NCBI RefSeq assembly: GCF_002795825.1
Contig: NZ_CP018800.1
Coordinates: 186,001-250,000, forward strand
DNA from: Mariprofundus ferrinatatus
Lineage (GTDB): Bacteria > Pseudomonadota > Zetaproteobacteria > Mariprofundales > Mariprofundaceae
Direction: 5' to 3'
Length of the DNA: 64,000 nt
Of the stretch, positions 49,977-61,557 are shown piece after piece. The first letter of the stretch is position 1. Every line of letters begins with the position of its first letter. A program made the position numbers and the translations under genes. The notes under the pieces are model-generated. The model did not search any database. It saw nothing but the letters and a program-made list of their open reading frames with translations, and was not told the DNA's origin.

Positions 49977-51553
49977 AGAATCGTGTCCCTGGCTTCGGGG
50001 TCGGTCCCGGTATGATCTGTGGAGTAGTGCAGGCCGCGGGATTCATGCCGCTGCAGGGCGCTGGCAATGATCAGTTCTGCGATCAATTCGATGTTACGTA
50101 ACTCCAGCAGATCCTGACTGACGGGATGTTTCCAGTAGTAGCTGGCAATCTCTTCACGAATGACATGCAGTCGCCGCTTGGCGCGCCGCAGCCGTTCATC
50201 GGATCGTACAATGCCGACGTAATGGGACATTGTCGCCCGAATCTCGTCCCAGTTCTGCTTGATCTGGATACGCTCAGTCTCTGGCACGATGCCGGTATCA
50301 TCCCATGTCGGAATGGGCGGCGCATCGGGCACCTCGGAAGTGATAATGTCGCTGGCGCAGCACTCCGCCATCACAAGGCACTCCAGCAGCGAGTTGCTGG
50401 CCAGCCGGTTGGCGCCGTGCAGGCCGGTGCAGGCTGTCTCCCCGATGGCATAGAGGGCATCGATCGCGGTGCGGCCGTTAATCTCCGCCTTGATGCCGCC
50501 ACAGATATAGTGGGCGGCAGGTACGACCGGAATCGGCTGTGTGGTGATGTCCATGCCCAGCTTCAGGAGCCGTTCGTGAATGTTGGGGAAGTGAGCGAGC
50601 AGCTGATCGCGTCCGATAGGGCGCGCATCGAGATACATGCAGTCGGCACCCTGTTTCTTGATCTCATGGTCGATAGCGCGTGCGACAATATCACGGGGTG
50701 CAAGTTCGCCCTGCGCATCATAATCAAACATGAAACGCCGCCCTTCGCTGTCGACAAGGTGTGCTCCCTCGCCGCGCAAGGCCTCGGATAGCAGCATGTT
50801 GGATCCCTGACGGTGAAAGAGGCAGGTGGGGTGAAACTGAATGAATTCGAGGTTCATGACTGGGCATCCGGCGCGCCATGCCATGGCGATACCGTCGCCT
50901 GTGGCTGCATGCGGATTGGAGGTGTAGAGGTAAACCTTGCCGGCACCTCCGGTGGCAAGCACCGTATGCGCGGCCTCCACAGTCACAACGTGTCCCTCGG
51001 GGGCCAGGATATAGGCTCCGAGACAGCGGTTGCCGGTGTCGGTGCCGTGGCCGATGCGAAGCGTGGTGATAAGGTCGATCGCGGTATGTTGCTCAAGCCT
51101 GAGGATGTTGGGGTGCGGCGCCACCTTTGAAAGCAGCGCCTCTCCAATCGCGCGACCGGTTGCATCCTGCGCATGTGCAACCCTGCGACTGCTGTGCCCA
51201 CCCTCCTGAGTCAGGTGCAGCTCTCCATCTTTACGGTCGAAACAGGTGCCGATGGCGATCAGCTCATCAATGATTTCGCGCCCCCGCGCAACAATGGCCT
51301 GTACCACTTCCGGATGGCAGAGCCCTGCGCCTGCCTTCAGCGTGTCCTGAACATGCGATGCGACGGAGTCGCTGCTGGAGAGTACGCCGGCAATGCCGCC
51401 CTGGGCGTTCCAGGTATTGGAGTCCCGGAAGCTGCCCTTGTTGACCAAAATGACCTTGCCATGTTCGGCAAGCCTGCGCGCAGCCAGAAGGCCGGCGGCA
51501 CCACTGCCGATAATCAGATAGTCCGCTTGCAGGCGTTTTTTCGAACTTCCCAT
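49958..51553 (-). CDS. nadB: L-aspartate oxidase
   Basis: A 531-residue FAD enzyme, normal length, making iminoaspartate for quinolinate and NAD synthesis. Landmarks: the dinucleotide loop YLIIGSGAAGLLAARRLAEHG, NTWNAQGGIAGVLSSSDSV, TQEGGHSSRRVAHAQDATG, ATGGAGKVYLYTSNPHAATGDGIAMAWRAG, LEFIQFHPTCLF and HYICGGIKAEINGRTAIDALYAIGE. It is divergent from rseC-degP, the same arrangement in which nadB stands next to the algU-mucABCD operon in Pseudomonas. Confidence 0.97.
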   Translation of the reverse strand: MGSSKKRLQADYLIIGSGAAGLLAARRLAEHGKVILVNKGSFRDSNTWNAQGGIAGVLSSSDSVASHVQDTLKAGAGLCHPEVVQAIVARGREIIDELIAIGTCFDRKDGELHLTQEGGHSSRRVAHAQDATGRAIGEALLSKVAPHPNILRLEQHTAIDLITTLRIGHGTDTGNRCLGAYILAPEGHVVTVEAAHTVLATGGAGKVYLYTSNPHAATGDGIAMAWRAGCPVMNLEFIQFHPTCLFHRQGSNMLLSEALRGEGAHLVDSEGRRFMFDYDAQGELAPRDIVARAIDHEIKKQGADCMYLDARPIGRDQLLAHFPNIHERLLKLGMDITTQPIPVVPAAHYICGGIKAEINGRTAIDALYAIGETACTGLHGANRLASNSLLECLVMAECCASDIITSEVPDAPPIPTWDDTGIVPETERIQIKQNWDEIRATMSHYVGIVRSDERLRRAKRRLHVIREEIASYYWKHPVSQDLLELRNIELIAELIIASALQRHESRGLHYSTDHTGTDPEARDTILWPNTL

Positions 51554-51716
51554 AGCCGCCAACTCTACGCTCGATTTTGGATCAGGCTAGCTAAGAACTG
51601 GAGGTGATGTGAAGTGGTGCGCATACTGCAGGGATGGCAATCCATGATCGGGTTGGTATAAGATACGCCTTCGCCCCTCTCTGGGCGTGACGAAACAGCG
51701 CGAATAAGGAGTTGAG

Positions 51717-52193
51717 TTGGAGCAGCAGGCTACAGTAATCGAAACCGATGGCATCAACGCTACCGTGCGCGGCAGTCGTGCTTCCGCCTGTGGTGGCTGT
51801 GCGGGCAAGGCGTCCTGTTCAACGATGGGGTCATGGAGAGAACGGTTGATCGAGCTGCAGGTAAAGAACTCGATCGGGGCAAAGGCGGGCGATGAGGTGC
51901 TGCTGGAGGTTCCTGACGGACTGCTGTTGAAAGTGGCATTCCGGATCTACGCCATACCGATGCTGATGTTTGTTGTAGCTGGTGGTGTGGTGTCATCGCT
52001 GGCAACAGCGATGCATTGGCCGGCACCCGAGCTGCTGGCGGCAGTGACCGCTCTGCTCTGCGTGCCGATCACCTACCTGTTTCTGCTGCGCCGTAAAAGA
52101 GGCAGCGAGGCATCGCTGGATGTGCGTATGTTGCGTATCGTAGGCAGGGGTGAGAAGCTGATTCCAATCCTGCCCGTTTCAGCATCTGAATAG
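51717..52193 (+). CDS. rseC: RseC/MucC-type SoxR-reducing system protein
   Basis: A 158-residue inner-membrane protein. The N-terminal cytoplasmic part has the RseC cysteine cluster ASACGGCAGKASC (Cys25, 28, 34), followed by VKNSIGAKAGDEVLLEVPDG and two transmembrane helices (about 82-100 and 108-125). RseC of E. coli helps reduce SoxR; MucC of Pseudomonas modulates the envelope-stress response. The start is TTG five bases after AAGGAG. It is followed by degP after 68 bases. The rpoE, rseA and rseB genes that usually precede it are absent here. Confidence 0.92.
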   Translation: MEQQATVIETDGINATVRGSRASACGGCAGKASCSTMGSWRERLIELQVKNSIGAKAGDEVLLEVPDGLLLKVAFRIYAIPMLMFVVAGGVVSSLATAMHWPAPELLAAVTALLCVPITYLFLLRRKRGSEASLDVRMLRIVGRGEKLIPILPVSASE

Positions 52194-52261
52194 TTTGTCT
52201 TAATCTTTTATTCATCTGAAGCGCTTAAAAAGCGCCCTGACATTTTTTCAAGGAGTAGAGC

Positions 52262-53677
52262 TTGCACTATTTCAAATCACTGATTCCAATGTTTCTTGTT
52301 GCTGTTGTATGGGCCATGCCCGCCCACGCTATTCCGGAGAGTTTCGCAGATCTTGCCGCCGAACAGGCAGATGCGGTTGTTAATATCAGCACCACGCAGC
52401 ATGTTGTTCAGCGTGGCCAGCAGGGCCTTCCTCCGGGTTTCGGATTTCCTCCGGGCTCCCCTTTTGAGGACTTCTTCCAGGATTTCCTGCGCAATATGCC
52501 GCAGCAACAGCAGGAGAAACATTCACTCGGTACCGGTTTCGTTATCTCAGCGGACGGCTATGTGGTGACCAACAACCATGTGGTGGATGGCGCCGATGAA
52601 GTGGTTGTGAAGTTTAACGATGGTAGCGAACTGGAAGCCAAGATTATCGGCACGGATCCGAAACTGGATGTTGCACTGCTGAAGGTGAAGGGCAAGAAGC
52701 TGAAAACAGTCAATGTGGGCAACTCTGACGGGTTGCGCGTTGGCGACTGGGTGGTGGCAATCGGCAACCCCTTCGGCCTCGGTCAGACTGTGACTGCAGG
52801 TATCGTATCAGCCAAAGGACGTGTGATCGGTTCAGGCCCCTATGACGATTTCATCCAGACCGATGCTGCCATTAATCCGGGAAATTCCGGTGGTCCGCTG
52901 TTTAATATTAAAGGTGAAGTGGTGGGCATCAATACCGCCATCTACTCCCGTAGTGGCGGCAATAACGGTATCGGCTTTGCCATTCCGATGAATCTGGCAC
53001 GCCCTGTTCTCGATGAATTGAAGGAGAAGGGGCATGTGACACGTGCACGTCTCGGCGTTCACATCACCGACGTGAACAAGGAGACGATGCAGGCGCTTGG
53101 TCTGAAAAACCGCGAGGGTGCCCTGGTGCCGCAGGTCGAAGCTGGCTCGGCGGCTGACAAGGCAGGCATCCGTGCCGGTGATGTGATCGTATCAATCGAT
53201 GGTGAAGCGATCCACAAGGCACACGACCTTCCAATTCGTGTGGCCCGCCATGCTCCGGGCGACAAGGTGAAGCTCGGCATCATCCGCGACGGCAAGCTCA
53301 TCAACCTGACAGCAACAGTTGAGGCGATGCCGGATGAGCAGGTCGCCAGCAATGGACAGCAGAAACAGGAAAACTCAAAGGTGCGTCTCGGCGTAGTGGC
53401 CGAGAACCTGACGCCTGATCTGGGAGCCCGGTTGCGTACACGCGTGAAGAAGGGTGTTGTGGTTCAGCAGGTCCAGCAGGGTATGCCGGCAGCCAATGCA
53501 GGCATTCAGCGTGGCGATGTGATCTATCGCATCAACGGCAAGGATGTGAATGACATGCAGGCTTTTGCCAAACTCGCTGATACATTCAAACATGGTGAAG
53601 TGTTGCGCGTGATGATGGATCGAAATGGCGATCAGGTCTTCGCGCTGGTCAAGCTGCCGAAGAAAAGCGGTGATTGA
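52262..53677 (+). CDS. degP: Periplasmic serine protease DegP/MucD
   Basis: A 471-residue HtrA-family protease/chaperone with a signal peptide (MHYFKSLIPMFLVAVVWAMP then AHA). The trypsin-like domain has the catalytic triad His106 (TNNHVVDG), Asp136 (KLDVALLKV) and Ser209 (NPGNSGGPLF); two PDZ domains follow (about 265-360 and 380-465, GVHITDVNKETMQALGL and GVVAENLTPDLGARLRTR). It degrades misfolded envelope proteins. The start is TTG after AAGGAG. Gene order rseC-degP next to nadB equals mucC-mucD next to nadB in Pseudomonas. Confidence 0.97.
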   Translation: MHYFKSLIPMFLVAVVWAMPAHAIPESFADLAAEQADAVVNISTTQHVVQRGQQGLPPGFGFPPGSPFEDFFQDFLRNMPQQQQEKHSLGTGFVISADGYVVTNNHVVDGADEVVVKFNDGSELEAKIIGTDPKLDVALLKVKGKKLKTVNVGNSDGLRVGDWVVAIGNPFGLGQTVTAGIVSAKGRVIGSGPYDDFIQTDAAINPGNSGGPLFNIKGEVVGINTAIYSRSGGNNGIGFAIPMNLARPVLDELKEKGHVTRARLGVHITDVNKETMQALGLKNREGALVPQVEAGSAADKAGIRAGDVIVSIDGEAIHKAHDLPIRVARHAPGDKVKLGIIRDGKLINLTATVEAMPDEQVASNGQQKQENSKVRLGVVAENLTPDLGARLRTRVKKGVVVQQVQQGMPAANAGIQRGDVIYRINGKDVNDMQAFAKLADTFKHGEVLRVMMDRNGDQVFALVKLPKKSGD

Positions 53678-53686
53678 GTCCCTGTT

Positions 53687-53935
53687 ATGAGTCTGCCTCA
53701 TATCCGCTTGATGACGCGGCAAGATTGCTGCCTCTGCGATGATGCCAAAGAGGTGCTCGAAGCGGTTGCGGCTGAAGGGCTCTGTAGCTGGGAGACGGTC
53801 GATGTGGACCGCGACAAAGCGCTGCTGGTTCGTTTCGGGCTCGATGTTCCGGTATTGATGCTGGATGATGCACCTGTATTCAAACACCGGGTTACGGGCG
53901 CAGAGCTGAAAGCTGTACTGGCGGGAGTGAACTGA
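53687..53935 (+). CDS. Glutaredoxin-like DUF836 protein
   Basis: An 82-residue thioredoxin-fold miniprotein of the DUF836/YruB-like family: IRLMTRQDCCLCDDAKEVL with a C-x-x-C-type site (CCLC), then WETVDVDRDKALLVRFGLDVPVLMLDDAPVF, where the cis-proline VPVL is the fold hallmark. A redox role is likely; the partner is unknown. It starts 9 bases after degP and is followed by a TlpA-type gene on the same strand. Confidence 0.85.
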   Translation: MSLPHIRLMTRQDCCLCDDAKEVLEAVAAEGLCSWETVDVDRDKALLVRFGLDVPVLMLDDAPVFKHRVTGAELKAVLAGVN

Positions 53936-53961
53936 AAGATGCAAACGCCAAGGTGGTTGTC

Positions 53962-56548
<2,587 letters not shown>

Positions 56549-56556
56549 TCATTAAA

Positions 56557-56583
56557 TTGGCACTCTTTCAGCCGGAGTGCTAA
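56557..56583 (+). promoter_or_regulatory. CIRCE element (HrcA operator) upstream of rpoH
   Basis: TTGGCACTC and GAGTGCTAA are separated by exactly nine bases. This equals the CIRCE consensus TTAGCACTC-N9-GAGTGCTAA with one difference (A to G at position 3). CIRCE is the binding site of the heat-shock repressor HrcA. It ends 33 bases before the GTG start of rpoH, so it lies in the promoter or leader of rpoH. Confidence 0.92.
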
Positions 56584-56616
56584 ATATATTTGGCTTGATT
56601 TGGAGGTGTTTAAAAG

Positions 56617-57438
56617 GTGACTGCAGCAACAGGTGAGATGACAAGTCTGGCTCTCTTTTCGCGCGAAATGCGTAAAGTGGATCCCCTTTCACGTGAGGAA
56701 GAGACACGTCTGGCCCGCTTGTGGCACGAGAGTGGCGACCGCGAAGCGGCCCGTCAGCTGGTAGTTTCCAACCTCGGCGGCGTGGCAGCTATTGCCCGCG
56801 AATATCGCCATTTCGGGTTGCCTGAGATGGATCTGATTCAGGAAGGCACCATGGGCCTGATGCATGCCGTAAAACGCTTTGATCCGGACAAAGGTTTCCG
56901 TCTGATGACCTATGCATCGTGGTGGGTGCGCGCATCTATCCACGATTTTATTCTGCGCTCCTGGAGCATTGTCAAACTTGGCACCAACAAATTGCAGCGT
57001 CGTATCTTTGCCGGTCTTCAGAAGGCGAAAAATGCCATCGCTGCACTGGATGGAAACAGGGCTGATGAGGTGGGTGCCGATTACGGGATGAACGGTACGC
57101 AGTATCAGGAGGCGGCCAACGCATTTTTGCAACGTGATCTGTCGCTTGATGCCGAGTACGAGGAGGGCGATGCGCTGGTCCATTCATTGCCTTCAGATCA
57201 TGCCACACCGGAGCAGATCGTGCTGGAGTCCAACTGGGAGAGCCATCAGAAAACAGCACTTTACCGGGCACTGAACTCCCTTTCCGATCGCGACCGCCTT
57301 ATCGTCGAGCGTCGTCATATGTCTGAGGATCCGGCAACCCTTAAGGATCTGGCCGATGAGTTCGGCGTATCGATTGAGCGGGTTCGCCAGCTTGAGGCAC
57401 GGGCGATGAAGAAGCTGAAAGAGGCTGTAGCCCACTAA
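56617..57438 (+). CDS. rpoH: RNA polymerase sigma-32 factor
   Basis: A 273-residue sigma-70-family factor of the RpoH group. Region 2 reads LVVSNLGGVAAIAREYRHFGLPEMDLIQEGTMGLMHAVKRFDPDKGFRLMTYASWWVRASIHDFILRSWSIVKLGTNKLQRR; the RpoH box follows in LQKAKNAIAAL; region 4 ends EFGVSIERVRQLEARAMKKLKE. It directs heat-shock gene transcription. The start is GTG with GGAGG about 10 bases upstream. A CIRCE operator precedes it, so HrcA probably represses it. A terminator follows. Confidence 0.96.
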   Translation: MTAATGEMTSLALFSREMRKVDPLSREEETRLARLWHESGDREAARQLVVSNLGGVAAIAREYRHFGLPEMDLIQEGTMGLMHAVKRFDPDKGFRLMTYASWWVRASIHDFILRSWSIVKLGTNKLQRRIFAGLQKAKNAIAALDGNRADEVGADYGMNGTQYQEAANAFLQRDLSLDAEYEEGDALVHSLPSDHATPEQIVLESNWESHQKTALYRALNSLSDRDRLIVERRHMSEDPATLKDLADEFGVSIERVRQLEARAMKKLKEAVAH

Positions 57439-57461
57439 AGCACAGATTTGATTCATTTTGT

Positions 57462-57491
57462 GAGGCAGTTCCTTCGGGACTGCCTCTTTTC
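57462..57491 (+). terminator. Rho-independent terminator after rpoH
   Basis: GAGGCAGTTCC pairs with GGGACTGCCTC (one G-T pair) over a short TTC loop, followed by TTTT. Confidence 0.9.
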
Positions 57492-57565
57492 ATTCCGGGC
57501 CGTTGCCCTCATCATCGGGGTTTATATTTAGCGGCCTGGTCCAGGCCATTTCGGGAGTATTGCAG

Positions 57566-60031
57566 GTGTCTGATCGTTACGAAGCAGAGGGAATCGAAGC
57601 AAAATGGCAGCAGAGGTGGATCGATGCCGATATCGACAGCGCCAGTGATGATCCGGCCGATGGACGTGAGAGTTATTACTGCCTGGTAATGTTCCCCTAT
57701 CCGTCCGGCAACCTGCATATGGGCCACGTGCGCAACTACTGTCTTGGTGATGCTGTGGCCCGCTATAAGCGCATGAACGGGTTTAACGTACTGCACCCGA
57801 TCGGCTGGGATGCCTTCGGCCTGCCGGCCGAGAATGCTGCGATCAAGCATCATCGTCCACCGGCTGAGTGGACCTATGCCAACATCGACCAGATGCGCGA
57901 GCAGTTAAAACGGCTCGGGCTCTCCTACGACTGGTCACGAGAGATCGCTACCTGCAGGCCTGAATACTACCGCTGGGAGCAGTGGCTATTTACCCGCCTG
58001 ATGCAGAAGGGACTTGCCTATCAGCAGGATGCGGAGGTGAACTGGTGCGATCCGTGCCATACGGTGCTGGCCAACGAGCAGGTGGTGGACGGTGTCTGCT
58101 GGCGCTGTGATACCCCGGTTATCCGCAAGAACCTGAAACAGTGGTTTATCCGCATTACCGATTATGCCGAGGAGCTGCTGGCCGATCTGGATAAGTTATC
58201 CGGTTGGCCTGAAAAGGTTGTCGGCATGCAGCGTAACTGGATCGGCAAATCGACCGGTGCAGAGGTCGCATTCGGTATCGAGGGTTCAGACGAAACGCTG
58301 GATATTTTCACCACCCGCCCGGACACCCTGATGGGGGTCACCTACATGGCGGTGGCAGCAGGCCACCCGCTGGCACAAAAGGCGGCCGAAAATAACAACG
58401 AGCTTGCGGCATTCATCAAAGCGTGCAGTAAAATGTCGACCAAGGAAGCCGATGTCGAAACGATGGAGAAGCGGGGCATGCCGACAGGCTTCAACGCGGT
58501 GCATCCGATCAGCGGTGAAACAGTTCCGATCTGGGTCGCCAACTTCGTGCTGATGGGTTATGGCACGGGGGCTGTGATGAGTGTGCCAGCGCATGATGAA
58601 CGCGATCATGCCTTTGCCAAAAAATACGCTCTTCCGATCAGACAGGTGATCCGACCTGCCGAGGGTGAATGGGATATTGATGCGGAGGCATTCACCGAGG
58701 CGGGTCTGCTGGTGAATTCGGGCGAGTTCAATGATCTCGACTCCGTGGCCGCCAAACAGGCCATCACGATCTGGCTGGCAGAGAACGGAAAGGGCAGTGA
58801 GCGTGTGCAGTACCGCCTGCGTGACTGGCTGGTATCGCGTCAGCGCTACTGGGGTGCGCCGATTCCTGTGGTTCATTGCAGTGATTGTGGTGCGGTTGCG
58901 GTTCCGGACGAAATGTTGCCGGTAGAGCTGCCAACCCACCTTCAGCCGACAGGCGGTGCGTCACCACTGACCGAGTGTGACGAGTTCAAGCATACCGAGT
59001 GTCCGAAATGCGGCAGGCCTGCCCAGCGCGAACTCGATACTTTCGATACGTTTATGGAGTCCTCCTGGTACATGAACCGCTATACATCTCCGCGCAGTGA
59101 ATCTGCGATGGTGGATGCAGAAGCGATGGGCCGCTGGGCACCTGTCGATCAGTATATCGGTGGTGTGGAGCATGCAGTGCTGCATCTGTTGTATGCACGC
59201 TTCTATCACAAGCTGATGCGTGATGCCGGCCTCTTTACATCCGAGCAGGGCGGCGATGAGCCATTCAAGAATCTGCTGACGCAGGGGATGGTGCTGAAAG
59301 ACGGCTCCAAGATGTCCAAGTCGAAGGGCAATACGGTTGATCCCAAGGCGATTATCGACACCTTCGGCGCCGATACAGCCCGTCTCTTCACTCTTTTTGC
59401 CGCGCCTCCCGAGAAGGAGCTGGAGTGGAACGATGCCGGTGTCGAGGGGGCACACCGTTTCCTGAAACGTGTCTGGCGTCTGCTGGAGAAGCTGGATGGA
59501 GACGACAGTACAGCTGAAGAGGATGCTGCAGCGGTGAAGGCATTGCGCTTTGCGATCCACTCGACCATCCAGCGCGTTACGCACGCATTCGAGCACGGTT
59601 TTGCCTTTAACGTTGCGATTGCAGCCCTGATGGAGCTCTCCAATACGTTGCAGTCGTTTGAGCCGAAGGGGAAAGCGGGTATGGCGGCTTTCCGTGAAGG
59701 GCTACAGGCAGTGGCTGCGATGCTGGCCCCATTCGTGCCACACTTCGCCTGCGAGGTCGGTGAGGTTCTCGGCATGGACGAGATGGCTGTGATCAGCAAC
59801 TGGCCAAAGGTGGACAGTACTGCGCTGGAGAAGAACGAGATCACACTGGTGGTTCAGATTCAGGGCAAGAAACGCGGCGAAATCACCATCGCCAAGGATG
59901 CCGATCAGGAGAGCGCAATGGCGGCAGCACAAGCCGACCCTGCGATCAGTAAATGGCTTGAGAATATGCAGGTTGTAAAGGTTATTCTCGTTCCCGGTCG
60001 TCTGCTCAATATCGTGGTCCGCCCCGCATGA
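57566..60031 (+). CDS. leuS: Leucyl-tRNA synthetase
   Basis: An 821-residue class I synthetase. The signature HMGH is in FPYPSGNLHMGHVRNYCLGD, and KMSKS in DGSKMSKSKGNTVDPKAI; the editing domain contains TTRPDTLMGVTYMAVAAGHPL and the C-terminal segment VVQIQGKKRGEITIAKDADQE binds tRNA. The start is GTG 57566 (VSDRYEAEGIEAKWQQRW) after CGGGAGTATT; an upstream extension has no similarity. The stop overlaps lptE (ATGA), giving the conserved leuS-lptE-holA order. Confidence 0.98.
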   Translation: MSDRYEAEGIEAKWQQRWIDADIDSASDDPADGRESYYCLVMFPYPSGNLHMGHVRNYCLGDAVARYKRMNGFNVLHPIGWDAFGLPAENAAIKHHRPPAEWTYANIDQMREQLKRLGLSYDWSREIATCRPEYYRWEQWLFTRLMQKGLAYQQDAEVNWCDPCHTVLANEQVVDGVCWRCDTPVIRKNLKQWFIRITDYAEELLADLDKLSGWPEKVVGMQRNWIGKSTGAEVAFGIEGSDETLDIFTTRPDTLMGVTYMAVAAGHPLAQKAAENNNELAAFIKACSKMSTKEADVETMEKRGMPTGFNAVHPISGETVPIWVANFVLMGYGTGAVMSVPAHDERDHAFAKKYALPIRQVIRPAEGEWDIDAEAFTEAGLLVNSGEFNDLDSVAAKQAITIWLAENGKGSERVQYRLRDWLVSRQRYWGAPIPVVHCSDCGAVAVPDEMLPVELPTHLQPTGGASPLTECDEFKHTECPKCGRPAQRELDTFDTFMESSWYMNRYTSPRSESAMVDAEAMGRWAPVDQYIGGVEHAVLHLLYARFYHKLMRDAGLFTSEQGGDEPFKNLLTQGMVLKDGSKMSKSKGNTVDPKAIIDTFGADTARLFTLFAAPPEKELEWNDAGVEGAHRFLKRVWRLLEKLDGDDSTAEEDAAAVKALRFAIHSTIQRVTHAFEHGFAFNVAIAALMELSNTLQSFEPKGKAGMAAFREGLQAVAAMLAPFVPHFACEVGEVLGMDEMAVISNWPKVDSTALEKNEITLVVQIQGKKRGEITIAKDADQESAMAAAQADPAISKWLENMQVVKVILVPGRLLNIVVRPA

Positions 60032-60540
60032 AGCGACTGATTGCTTGCGCGGCAATGGTGGGGGCGTTGTTGCTCTCCGGCTGCGGTTACCATCTGGTCG
60101 GCCACGGCGATGGTATCGGGGCGATTCCTGCCGATGTTCGGACAGTCTCACTGATTGTTCGAGGCAGCAGCGACCGTCAACTTGAGCCGATGCTCAGGCA
60201 GCGGTTGAAATCAGACAGCTATGCCCTGATTGAGCCACAGGACGTGATCGATCAGGAGGCACATGCCAATCTGCATGTGAACATGTCACGCCTTATCTTT
60301 ACACCCTCGGCTTATGATGCAGCAGGCGTGGAAACCGAATATCGCATGGTCTTTTCAGGAAGTCTGATGCTCGAGCGTGAAGGTAAGGCTATCTGGCAGA
60401 GTGGTGTGATCCGTAGTCATGGCGATGTCTATGTGGCCGGAGGGCCGGCCTCCATCGAGGCATCTCGCGAGCGACTCTATGATGATCTGCGCAAGCAATG
60501 GCTTCAGGATGCGCTGGGCCGTCTGCGATCCGGGTTTTGA
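60028..60540 (+). CDS. lptE: LPS-assembly lipoprotein LptE
   Basis: A 170-residue lipoprotein: lipobox LLLSGC with lipidated Cys19, then GYHLVGHGDG typical of LptE, and a short body with strands IYHLPVRG-like pattern (TVSLIVRGSSDRQLEPMLRQRL, YRMVFSGSLMLEREGKAIWQ). LptE plugs the LptD barrel that inserts lipopolysaccharide into the outer membrane. Position between leuS and holA is the conserved proteobacterial one. It is coupled to leuS by a 4-base overlap. Confidence 0.93.
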   Translation: MKRLIACAAMVGALLLSGCGYHLVGHGDGIGAIPADVRTVSLIVRGSSDRQLEPMLRQRLKSDSYALIEPQDVIDQEAHANLHVNMSRLIFTPSAYDAAGVETEYRMVFSGSLMLEREGKAIWQSGVIRSHGDVYVAGGPASIEASRERLYDDLRKQWLQDALGRLRSGF

Positions 60541-60567
60541 TCCTCTGGATATCAAGCTGAGAGTGAC

Positions 60568-61557
60568 ATGCGGCTGACTCCTGCACGACTGCTGCTGGCA
60601 GAACAGAGCTCCTATTACCTGCATGGTGAAGATGAGGACGCTATTTTCGAGTCGGCCGAGGCGCTGCTGGCCGCAGGGGTGCCCGATGCGGTGCGTATCC
60701 GCGTCGATATCAATGAACTGGCCACGGTGGAGCAGGAGTCGCGCAATCAGGGGCTGTTCGGGCCATCCATCTGTTATGCGCTGGTGCGCAATGCGCAATC
60801 CGCCAACCCCAAACAGAGCGAACACCTGCTGAAGCTTGCGAGGACAGTTTCCGAAGGCAACCGGTTAATCATCTGTGCACCAGGCATTGACTGGAAAAAA
60901 GCGCTGCATAAAAAGATGAAATCGGAGCAGCTGATTGCCGAGTGCGAATTCAGTAAACCCGACGAGGCTGCATTTGCGCGGTGGCTTGAGGCGGAGATCA
61001 AAAAGAGCGGCCTGAATGTGGCACCCGATGCGCTGCTCTGGATGAGCGATCGTCTCTGCGGGATGCGGCTTGCCGCAAGGCAGATGATCGAGAGACTCGG
61101 CTGGTATGACGACGGGGAAGGGGCGGAGATCGGACTAGATACGGTTTCAGAGCTGCTCGGAGAGCGTGCGCCGGGGGCGCTGGAAGAGTGGTGCCACGCT
61201 GTTGCGATGCGCAAGCCCTTCGCGCTGACACTGGTGCGAAGGCTGTTGCATGAGCAGCAGGTGGCCGAGGTGCAGATGATCTCCTGGCTGGGAACCCGCA
61301 TGCAGCAGATTCTGATGTACCGCTGGTTCCAGTCGCGAAACGATCGCAATGCGCTTCAGGCCGCACGCGTGTTTGGTGATGCCCGACGCAAGGTTGGTGA
61401 GGAGTCGAGGGTATGGAAGGGGAGTGAACTGGCGCTGGCAGTCAAGCGGATCATCGATGCGGAGAAGCTGGTGAAAGGGGCCACGATTGAAGACCGCCCC
61501 GTGGTTATTGAGCGGCTGACGCTTGATCTTGTCGAGCGGGAGAGACTGGGCGCATGA
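60568..61557 (+). CDS. holA: DNA polymerase III delta subunit
   Basis: A 329-residue clamp-loader subunit of normal length (E. coli 343). It begins [28 protein letters not shown], with the AAA-like fold segments [21 protein letters not shown] (clamp-contacting region), [13 protein letters not shown] and a C-terminal helical domain ([32 protein letters not shown]). It opens the sliding clamp during loading. It is 27 bases after lptE and overlaps bioA by 4. Confidence 0.92.
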   Translation: MRLTPARLLLAEQSSYYLHGEDEDAIFESAEALLAAGVPDAVRIRVDINELATVEQESRNQGLFGPSICYALVRNAQSANPKQSEHLLKLARTVSEGNRLIICAPGIDWKKALHKKMKSEQLIAECEFSKPDEAAFARWLEAEIKKSGLNVAPDALLWMSDRLCGMRLAARQMIERLGWYDDGEGAEIGLDTVSELLGERAPGALEEWCHAVAMRKPFALTLVRRLLHEQQVAEVQMISWLGTRMQQILMYRWFQSRNDRNALQAARVFGDARRKVGEESRVWKGSELALAVKRIIDAEKLVKGATIEDRPVVIERLTLDLVERERLGA

